Positions 6,906 to 12,585 of a DNA stretch of 12,585 nt are shown here, piece by piece. The translations under genes were made by a program, and so were the position numbers. Source of the DNA: Bacteroides sp. (GTDB lineage Bacteria > Bacteroidota > Bacteroidia > Bacteroidales > Bacteroidaceae); the NCBI GenBank assembly GCA_019412865.1, contig DXOJ01000155.1, forward strand, positions 1 to 12,585, in the 5' to 3' direction. The notes under the pieces were generated by a model. The model did no database searches. It worked only from the letters and a program-made list of their open reading frames with translations, and had not been told where the DNA came from. Each line of letters starts with the position of its first letter. Positions within the stretch are counted from its first letter, which is position 1.

Positions 6906-8096
6906 TTATTTTTCAATTCTTTCCACGATCTCACGAGTGAAAGCGGAAGTAGAGAGGGAGGTTCCATTCGGCATAAAACGAGCTAAATCGTGTGTAGCAC
7001 GAGCGTCCAGGAAGCTTTGTTCCAAGGCTTTCTCTATCAGAGCAGCCGCTTCTTTCCAATCAAAATATTCGAGCATCATCACTGCCGAAAGTATAATAGA
7101 ACAAGGGTTCACCACATCTTTTCCCGCAATATTGGGAGCTGTTCCATGAGTCGCTTCAAAGATGGCATGTCCTGTTTGATAGTTGATGTTTGCTCCCGGA
7201 GCAATACCGATACCGCCTACCATAGCTGCGAGTTGATCGGAAACATAGTCTCCATTCAGGTTCAAGGTAGCTATTACGGAATATTCTTCGGGAATCAGGA
7301 GTGTATTTTGCAAGAAAGCATCGGCAATGCAATCTTTTATCACCAGTCTGCCGTCTGCCAAAGCATCGGCAAATTCACGTTGTGCCAGTTCGTAGCCCCA
7401 TTTCTTAAAACCACCTTCTGTGAACTTCATGATATTTCCTTTATGCACCAGGGTTACAGAAGGTAAATGATGATCGAGTGCATACTGGCAGGCAGCACGT
7501 ACCAGACGTTCGGTACCCTCACGTGATACAGGTTTCACACCGAAAGAAGAGGTTTCCGGGAAACGGACTTTTGTTACTCCCATTTCGTCTTTCAGGAATT
7601 TATAGAACTTTTCAGCTTCCGGAGTACCGGCTTCCCACTCGATACCTGCGTAAATATCTTCCGTATTTTCACGGAACACGCACATGTTCACTTTTTCAGG
7701 TGATTTGACAGGCGACTGTACTCCCTGATACCAACGGACCGGACGAAGGCAGACATATAAATCAAGTGTCTGACGCAGCGCTACATTCAACGACCGGATT
7801 CCACCTCCGACAGGAGTTGTCAACGGACCTTTGATTCCTATCAGGTATTCCTGAAAGGTTTTCATTGTTTCATCCGGCAACCAGGAACCTGTTGCATGGA
7901 AGGCACGTTCTCCCGCCAACACTTCTTTCCATTCGATCCGACGTTTGCCGCCATAGGCTTTCCGGATAGCTGCATCCACTACGGCTTGCATGGCAGGAGT
8001 CACTTCCGCTCCTACTCCATCACCGGTAATATAAGGTACGGTAGGCACATCAGGCACCAGCAACGTACCATCTGTTTGCATGGTTATCTTGCTCAT
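6906..8096 (-). CDS. icd: Isocitrate dehydrogenase (coenzyme preference uncertain)
   Basis: This enzyme oxidatively decarboxylates isocitrate to 2-oxoglutarate. The 396 residues align with E. coli Icd (416). Substrate residues are intact: Ser102, Asn104 and Arg108 in [13 protein letters not shown], Arg118 in CLRPVR, Arg142 and Tyr149 in [14 protein letters not shown], and Lys219 in [12 protein letters not shown]. The metal Asp lies in [10 protein letters not shown]. The coenzyme loop [15 protein letters not shown] (317-331) has Asn322 and Ile323 where the NADP enzyme of E. coli has Lys344 and Tyr345, and His369 replaces Tyr391, while Val329 and Arg373 match the NADP type. Specificity is therefore unclear. 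The gene starts only 3 nt after the aconitase stop, so the two are co-transcribed. It most likely supplies 2-oxoglutarate for glutamate synthesis. Confidence 0.95.
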   Translation of the reverse strand: MSKITMQTDGTLLVPDVPTVPYITGDGVGAEVTPAMQAVVDAAIRKAYGGKRRIEWKEVLAGERAFHATGSWLPDETMKTFQEYLIGIKGPLTTPVGGGIRSLNVALRQTLDLYVCLRPVRWYQGVQSPVKSPEKVNMCVFRENTEDIYAGIEWEAGTPEAEKFYKFLKDEMGVTKVRFPETSSFGVKPVSREGTERLVRAACQYALDHHLPSVTLVHKGNIMKFTEGGFKKWGYELAQREFADALADGRLVIKDCIADAFLQNTLLIPEEYSVIATLNLNGDYVSDQLAAMVGGIGIAPGANINYQTGHAIFEATHGTAPNIAGKDVVNPCSIILSAVMMLEYFDWKEAAALIEKALEQSFLDARATHDLARFMPNGTSLSTSAFTREIVERIEK

Positions 8097-8099
8097 TTT

Positions 8100-10343
8100 T
8101 TATCTTGCATTTAAAGCAGAACCGGCACGGAACCAGGCTATCTGCTGTTCATTATATGTATGTTGTACTTCAAAACTTTCTTTCGTTCCGTCTTCGTGAT
8201 GAAGAACAATCGTCAAATTACGACCCGGTGCGAAATGGACTAAACCTACGACTGACAGAAGATCGTGTTCCTGGATCTTGTCATAATCCGCCTTGTCTAC
8301 AAAAGTAAGAGCAAGCATTCCCTGTTTTTTCAGATTCGTTTCGTGGATACGGGCAAAACTCTTAGCCAGAATGACACGCACATTGAGAAAGCGCGGTTCC
8401 ATGGCTGCGTGTTCACGGCTGGAACCTTCTCCATAATTCTCTTCGGCAACAACTATAGACGGAATACCTTCAGACTTATACATTTTTGCCGTACCGGAAA
8501 CTGTTCCATAAGTATTTGTTGAACGATTCCAAACGCTGTTCGTTTCACCGTTGAAAGCATTGACAGCTCCCATCAGCATATTGTCGGAAATATTCTCCAA
8601 ATGTCCCCGGAAGCGGAGCCACGGACCTGCCATAGAGATATGGTCGGTAGTACATTTGCCTTGTGCTTTAATCAGTAAAGGCATATTCAGTAAATCCTGT
8701 CCGTCCCACGCCGGGAAAGGCGTCAGGAGCTGGAGACGTTGAGAATCAGGCTTCACCTTGATTTCCGTTTTTGCTCCGTGTGGGGCAATATATCCCTCAT
8801 TTCCGGATGTAAAACCTTTCAAAGGAAGTTCATCTCCTACAGGTTCGGATAGTTTCACCTTTTCTCCGTCATGATTTACCAGTCTGTCTTTCAACGGATT
8901 GAAGCAGAGGTCACCAGCAATCGTTAATGCCATCGTCAGTTCCGGAGAAGCTACAAATGCATAGGTATTCGGATTACCGTCAGCACGTTTGGCAAAGTTA
9001 CGGTTGAAAGAAGTAACGATTGAATTTTTCCGTGTCGGATCGTCCGTCTCGCGTTTCCATTGGCCGATACAAGGGCCGCAAGCATTTGCCATAATCGTGG
9101 CGCCCAACTGTTCAAAAGCTTCAATCATACCATCTCTTTCGGCAGTAGCCCGGATTTGTTCCGAACCCGGATTGACAATCAACGGAGCAGCGACACTCAA
9201 GTTCTTTTCAGTGACCTGTTTTGCGAGAGAAGCTGCACGGCTCAAATCCTGATAAGAAGAATTGGTACATGAACCAATCAAGCCCACCTCCATTTTGCGA
9301 GGGTAGCCGTTCAATAACACTTTTTCTGCAAATTCGGAAATTGGAGTAGCGGCATCCGGTGTAAACGGTCCGTTTATATAAGGTTCGAGTTCCGACAAGT
9401 CTATTTCAATCACACGGTCGTAATATTTGGATGGTTCGTCGGTCACTACATCATCCGCACGAAGATCGGCATCGACAGCTTCAGCCCAATCGACTACACA
9501 ATCTCTGCCGGTAGCTCTCAAATAGGCAGCCATGCGCCCGTCAAACGGGAACAGAGAGGTAGTAGCTCCTACTTCGGCACCCATATTACAAATGGTAGCT
9601 TTCCCGGTAGCAGAAAGGGACTCGGTTCCGGGACCAAAATATTCGATAATAGCATTCGTTCCTCCTTTTACGGTAAGAATGCCGGCCAGTTTCAGGATTA
9701 CATCTTTCGGAGATGTCCAGCCACTTAGTTTTCCGGTCAGGCGAACACCGATAATCTTCGGCATTTTCAGTTCCCATTCCATTCCTGTCATCACATCCAC
9801 TGCATCCGCGCCACCGACACCGATAGCTACCATGCCCAGTCCGCCTGCATTAGGAGTGTGGGAATCCGTTCCTACCATCATACCGCCGGGGAAAGCATAA
9901 TTTTCGAGTACTACCTGGTGGATAATACCTGCTCCCGGTTTCCAGAAACCGATGCCGTAACGGGAAGATACATCTCGAAGGAAATCGTATACTTCTTCAT
10001 TGGTCAATCTTGCCGTAGCAATATCCTCCTTTGCACCTTTGTACGCCTGTATCAAGTGATCGCAATGTACTGTCGAGGGCACAGCCACCTGATCCTTACC
10101 TGCATTCATAAATTGAAGCAATGCCATCTGCGCAGTCGCATCCTGCATAGCTACACGGTCGGGACGGAAGTTCACATAATCTTCTCCCCGTTTGTAATCT
10201 TTTAAATCGGCTACATCATACAGATGAGCATACAAAATTTTCTCGGCCAACGTTAAGGGGCGTTTCAATATAGCCCGTACGTGTTCTACCTTTCCTTTAT
10301 AAGCAGCGTAGAAAGCTTCTAACATAGTCACATCATATACCAT
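8100..10343 (-). CDS. acnA: Aconitate hydratase, mitochondrial type
   Basis: Aconitase isomerises citrate to isocitrate using a [4Fe-4S] cluster. At 747 residues it is shorter than bacterial AcnA (about 890) and AcnB (about 865) and near the mature mitochondrial enzyme. The sequence is strikingly like human ACO2 in the stretch [45 protein letters not shown] and [13 protein letters not shown]. Cluster ligands are Cys359 (GSCTNSSY), Cys422 and Cys425 (ACGPCIGQW); active-site residues include Asp160-His162 and Ser642 in [10 protein letters not shown]. It is the first gene of the unit, followed by icd after 3 nt and then gltA. The start at 10343 has no clear Shine-Dalgarno; Met7 is a possible alternative. 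A mitochondrial-type aconitase has been described in B. fragilis, as I recall. Oxygen should inactivate the cluster, so function is expected under anaerobic conditions. Confidence 0.96.
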   Translation of the reverse strand: MVYDVTMLEAFYAAYKGKVEHVRAILKRPLTLAEKILYAHLYDVADLKDYKRGEDYVNFRPDRVAMQDATAQMALLQFMNAGKDQVAVPSTVHCDHLIQAYKGAKEDIATARLTNEEVYDFLRDVSSRYGIGFWKPGAGIIHQVVLENYAFPGGMMVGTDSHTPNAGGLGMVAIGVGGADAVDVMTGMEWELKMPKIIGVRLTGKLSGWTSPKDVILKLAGILTVKGGTNAIIEYFGPGTESLSATGKATICNMGAEVGATTSLFPFDGRMAAYLRATGRDCVVDWAEAVDADLRADDVVTDEPSKYYDRVIEIDLSELEPYINGPFTPDAATPISEFAEKVLLNGYPRKMEVGLIGSCTNSSYQDLSRAASLAKQVTEKNLSVAAPLIVNPGSEQIRATAERDGMIEAFEQLGATIMANACGPCIGQWKRETDDPTRKNSIVTSFNRNFAKRADGNPNTYAFVASPELTMALTIAGDLCFNPLKDRLVNHDGEKVKLSEPVGDELPLKGFTSGNEGYIAPHGAKTEIKVKPDSQRLQLLTPFPAWDGQDLLNMPLLIKAQGKCTTDHISMAGPWLRFRGHLENISDNMLMGAVNAFNGETNSVWNRSTNTYGTVSGTAKMYKSEGIPSIVVAEENYGEGSSREHAAMEPRFLNVRVILAKSFARIHETNLKKQGMLALTFVDKADYDKIQEHDLLSVVGLVHFAPGRNLTIVLHHEDGTKESFEVQHTYNEQQIAWFRAGSALNAR

Positions 10344-10371
10344 ATTGTTTTATCTTTTATGAGTCTATCTA

Positions 10372-10379
10372 TAAAAATA
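10372..10379 (-). promoter_or_regulatory. Weak candidate -7 element for the aconitase operon
   Basis: TATTTTTA on the minus strand differs from TAnnTTTG only in the last base and would place the start about 20 nt before the aconitase ATG. No well-spaced -33 element is visible. The palindrome at 10381-10393 lies directly upstream, inside the promoter spacer. This is the best match in a short divergent region, not a firm call. Confidence 0.25.
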
Positions 10380-10380
10380 A

Positions 10381-10393
10381 CGAACGGCGTTCG
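10381..10393. promoter_or_regulatory. Perfect palindrome in the aconitase/helicase divergent region, candidate operator
   Basis: CGAACGGCGTTCG is two perfect 6-bp arms around one central base. It is GC-rich in an otherwise AT-rich spacer, lies 37 nt from the aconitase start and 67 nt from the helicase start, and would sit between the -33 and -7 positions of a promoter for aconitase. Such placement is typical of a repressor site. The binding protein is unknown. Confidence 0.4.
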
Positions 10394-10444
10394 AGTAATG
10401 TTTAACAAAATGAAATATTTTTTCTACCCGGAACGAAGATTTGT

Positions 10445-10452
10445 TACCTTTG
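10445..10452 (+). promoter_or_regulatory. -7 promoter element for the helicase gene
   Basis: TACCTTTG fits TAnnTTTG exactly and is the same octamer used upstream of the TonB receptor. A T-run (TTTTTT) lies about 21 nt upstream in place of a clear TTTG. Because the proposed ATG is at 10461, the transcript would start within a few bases of it or at it. This argues that the gene does not begin at the earlier in-frame ATG (10359). Confidence 0.5.
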
Positions 10453-10460
10453 CGCCTATT

Positions 10461-12347
10461 ATGAGTAATAATCCGAAAAGTCCAATCATCGACCTTCAGC
10501 AACAGCAACTCCTCCTGCGGATGGAGTATGAATACGAGAAGGAAGAATTTAAACGGCAGACCGAAACAATGGGCGTTGCCCGTAAAGTGAAACGCGGTCT
10601 CTGCTGGTATCCCGTCTCTCTTGGCCGAAGTTACTACAATTCTCTGAATCAGCTTGTAATAGATATTACACGCACCGAAAATAAAGAAATAGAGCATTCC
10701 TTCGAGTTCGGCCGTCCCGTCTGCTTTTTCCACCAATCATTCGAAGGAAAAGTGAAGTACATGAATTTCATCGCTACTGTGAGCTTTGCGGATGAGGAGC
10801 GAATGGTAGTTGTACTTCCCGGAGCGGGAGCTTTAGCGGAACTGCAAACTGACGGCATACTGGGGGTGCAACTTTATTTTGACGAAACATCCTACCGGGC
10901 CATGTTCGAGGCACTGGAAGACACCATACGCGCTAAAGATAATCGTCTGGCAGAACTGCGTGATATTTTGCTTGGTACACAAAAACCGGGATTCCGGGAG
11001 TTGTATCCTGTCCGCTTCCCCTGGTTGAACAGCACACAGGAAACAGCTGTCAACAAGGTACTCTGTACGCGTGATGTATCCATCGTTCACGGTCCTCCGG
11101 GAACCGGAAAAACAACGACTCTTGTCGAAGCTATTTATGAAACATTGCACCGAGAACCACAAGTGCTTGTCTGTGCACAAAGCAACACTGCTGTCGATTG
11201 GATTTGTGAGAAACTGGTAGACCGGGGAGTACCCGTACTCCGCATCGGAAATCCTACCCGGGTCAACGACAAAATGCTGTCATCCACCTACGAACGCCGG
11301 TTTGAAAGCCATCCCGCCTATCCGGAACTTTGGGGAATTCGCAAATCAATCCGTGAAATGGGTAGCCGGATGCGACGGGGTAGTTATTCTGAACGGGAAG
11401 GTATGCGTAATCGCATAAGCCATCTCCGCGATCGTGCTACGGAGTTAGAAATACAAATCAATGCCGATCTTTTTGATAGTGCCCGTGTGATTGCCTCTAC
11501 GCTGGTCAGCAGCAATCATCGCCTGCTCAACGGGCGTCGTTTTCCTACTTTGTTCATTGACGAAGCTGCTCAAGCACTCGAAGCTGCCTGCTGGATTGCC
11601 ATCCGTAAAGCAGACCGTATCATCCTTGCAGGAGACCATTGCCAGCTTCCGCCGACTATCAAATGTATAGAAGCCGCTCGTGGAGGACTGGATCATACGT
11701 TAATGGAAAAAGTGGTTCAGCTAAAGCCTTCTGCTGTCTCTTTACTAAAAGTACAGTACAGAATGCACGAGGCCATCATGCAGTTTCCTTCCGACTGGTT
11801 CTACCACGGAGAACTGGAAGCCGCCCCGGAAGTACGCCACCGAGGTATTCTTGACTTTGACACTCCTATGAACTGGATTGATACTTCAGAAATGGACTTT
11901 CACGAAGATTTTGTAGGTGAGAGCTTCGGACGCATCAACAAGCAGGAAGCCAATCTATTACTACAGGAACTGGAAGCCTATATCGAACGTATCGGTAAAG
12001 AACGGATACTGGATGAAAGAATTGATTTCGGTCTGATTTCACCCTACAAAGCGCAAGTGCAATATTTGAGGGGAAAGATCAAAGGGAGTAGCTTTTTACG
12101 TCCCTTCCGCAGCCTCATCACCGTAAACACGGTAGACGGTTTTCAGGGACAGGAGCGAGATGTTATTTTCATCAGTCTTGTACGTGCCAACGAGGATGGA
12201 CAGATTGGCTTCCTGAATGATTTACGAAGAATGAATGTAGCGATTACAAGGGCACGAATGAAGCTTGTTATATTAGGAGATGCCTCCACCCTTACCAAAC
12301 ATCCTTTCTATAAAAGACTGATGTTATTCATTAAAAAGGAGGATTAA
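10461..12347 (+). CDS. UPF1/IGHMBP2-like superfamily 1B DNA/RNA helicase
   Basis: An ATP-dependent helicase of 628 residues from this start, in the AAA_11/AAA_12 family that includes eukaryotic SMUBP2, UPF1 and Dna2. Motifs in order: Q-like LNSTQETAV (189-197), Walker A GPPGTGKTT (211-219), Ia AQSNTAVD (239-246), Walker B FIDEAAQAL (365-373), III GDHCQLPPT (391-399), QYRMH (432-436), V TVDGFQGQERDVI (557-569) and VI NVAITRAR with the arginine finger (592-599). The N-terminal 180 residues resemble the OB/stalk region of SMUBP2-like proteins. The frame is open from an ATG at 10359, but those 34 extra codons run through the -7 element at 10445-10452 and the palindrome, so 10461 is preferred; no Shine-Dalgarno is present. 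It is divergent from the TCA operon and appears to stand alone. Role in repair, replication or RNA turnover cannot be told from sequence. Confidence 0.9.
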   Translation: MSNNPKSPIIDLQQQQLLLRMEYEYEKEEFKRQTETMGVARKVKRGLCWYPVSLGRSYYNSLNQLVIDITRTENKEIEHSFEFGRPVCFFHQSFEGKVKYMNFIATVSFADEERMVVVLPGAGALAELQTDGILGVQLYFDETSYRAMFEALEDTIRAKDNRLAELRDILLGTQKPGFRELYPVRFPWLNSTQETAVNKVLCTRDVSIVHGPPGTGKTTTLVEAIYETLHREPQVLVCAQSNTAVDWICEKLVDRGVPVLRIGNPTRVNDKMLSSTYERRFESHPAYPELWGIRKSIREMGSRMRRGSYSEREGMRNRISHLRDRATELEIQINADLFDSARVIASTLVSSNHRLLNGRRFPTLFIDEAAQALEAACWIAIRKADRIILAGDHCQLPPTIKCIEAARGGLDHTLMEKVVQLKPSAVSLLKVQYRMHEAIMQFPSDWFYHGELEAAPEVRHRGILDFDTPMNWIDTSEMDFHEDFVGESFGRINKQEANLLLQELEAYIERIGKERILDERIDFGLISPYKAQVQYLRGKIKGSSFLRPFRSLITVNTVDGFQGQERDVIFISLVRANEDGQIGFLNDLRRMNVAITRARMKLVILGDASTLTKHPFYKRLMLFIKKED

Positions 12348-12365
12348 ATACTTAATCCTCCTTTT
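12334..12365. terminator. Bidirectional terminator hairpin overlapping the helicase stop
   Basis: A perfect 14-bp stem (12334-12347 and 12352-12365) with loop ATAC includes the helicase TAA stop in its left arm. In the plus direction it ends in TTTT; in the minus direction the same stem ends in TTTTT (12337-12333). It can therefore stop the helicase transcript and any minus-strand transcript arriving from the right. Confidence 0.75.
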
Positions 12366-12401
12366 AACAAAGTGCACTTTCTCACGAAACCGCACTTCGT
12401 T
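12366..12401 (-). other. Structured hairpin with GNRA tetraloop on the minus strand
   Basis: In minus-strand RNA, arms AACGAAGUGC and GCACUUUGUU form 10 pairs (one G-U). A G-U pair and a G/G mismatch follow, then UUUC/GAAA closed by the tetraloop GUGA, a GNRA loop. In plus-strand RNA the wobbles become A-C mismatches and the loop is UCAC, so the minus strand is favoured. It abuts the terminator hairpin without a gap. In the plus direction a TTTT tail also follows, so a second helicase terminator is an alternative. Confidence 0.55.
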
Positions 12402-12525
12402 TTAACACAAACAAAACAAACAATATTTTATTTCACATCAGTACTATTCTTTATTTAAGAAGTCAATAAATGACTTTTATTTTCAATATACAAATACAGA
12501 TCTTAAAAAGAAATATCAATTTCCA

Positions 12526-12533
12526 CAAAGGTA
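12526..12533 (-). promoter_or_regulatory. Possible -7 element for the minus-strand RNA
   Basis: TACCTTTG on the minus strand equals the octamer found upstream of the receptor and the helicase. Only a T-run about 24 nt upstream could act as a -33 element. No protein gene lies downstream on this strand before the helicase. Confidence 0.3.
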
Positions 12534-12585
12534 AAACACACTAAATCACCACTTCTGAAAAATCAAAAGCAGCGTCATTCGTTTA

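Larger units (their letters stand above)
12330..12521 (-). ncRNA. Candidate small RNA of about 190 nt
   Basis: A minus-strand transcript is suggested by an exact TAnnTTTG octamer at 12533-12526, a small hairpin at 12460-12476 (AAGTCA/TGACTT), the GNRA-loop hairpin at 12366-12401, and the terminator at 12334-12365 with its minus-side T-run. No protein-coding frame of useful length or ribosome site is visible in it. The -33 element is weak. Alternatives are the 3' untranslated end of a minus-strand gene beyond the right edge, or chance structure between tandem helicase terminators. Confidence 0.3.

Noticed and set aside
2531..10205. Many plus-strand frames of 60-158 codons opposite the redox and TCA genes
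   Set aside because: They lie antisense to genes with intact family motifs, lack recognisable domains and start in frames set by the opposing codons.
10359..10460. 34-codon N-terminal extension of the helicase from the ATG at 10359
   Set aside because: It covers the palindrome and an exact -7 promoter element, and the extra residues show no resemblance to the family; 10461 is a better start.
12546..12584. Short minus-strand open stretch ending in MTLLLIFQKW and a stop at the right edge
   Set aside because: It could be the tail of a gene outside the window, but there is too little sequence to support one.
1..12585. CRISPR array, insertion sequence, tRNA or rRNA
   Set aside because: No regularly spaced repeats, transposase motifs, or tRNA/rRNA signatures were seen on either strand.

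Overview
The window reads as a Bacteroides-type chromosome segment (Bacteroidota, gut commensal). Three things support this: a TonB-dependent receptor with an N-terminal carboxypeptidase-regulatory-like domain, intergenic octamers matching the Bacteroides -7 element TAnnTTTG, and an aconitase of the mitochondrial type. The gene order resembles what I remember of the B. thetaiotaomicron region running from the xus receptor to the citrate synthase, isocitrate dehydrogenase and aconitase genes. I could not check that by search.

Layout. (a) 1-2305, minus: the first 768 codons of a TonB-dependent outer-membrane receptor, probably the XusA xenosiderophore receptor. Its C-terminus and any xusB/xusC partners lie beyond the left edge. 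(b) 2464-5352, minus: three co-oriented redox genes. In transcription order they are a membrane steroid 5-alpha-reductase homologue, an Old-Yellow-Enzyme-type ene-reductase with a C-terminal cysteine cluster, and a short-chain dehydrogenase that overlaps the preceding gene by 4 nt. (c) 5536-10343, minus: the oxidative TCA branch, transcribed as aconitase, isocitrate dehydrogenase, citrate synthase, and closed by a strong hairpin at 5462-5500. (d) 10461-12347, plus: a UPF1/IGHMBP2-like superfamily 1 helicase, divergent from aconitase. (e) 12348-12585: no convincing protein gene, but two abutting hairpins and a possible minus-strand small RNA.

How the genes work together. The TCA genes make 2-oxoglutarate from oxaloacetate and acetyl-CoA, probably for glutamate synthesis. 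The three redox genes form a plausible route for reducing the ring-A Delta-4 double bond and the 3-keto group of steroids or bile acids. One reductase belongs to a 5-alpha-forming family, one to a family with 5-beta-forming members, and the dehydrogenase could set the 3-hydroxyl. Related clusters in gut Bacteroidota have been linked to allo/iso bile acid formation, so the system type is not wholly new. The most interesting points are the details of this operon, an isocitrate dehydrogenase with mixed coenzyme determinants, a near-leaderless helicase gene, a palindrome in the aconitase/helicase divergent region, and the structured minus-strand RNA candidate at the right end.
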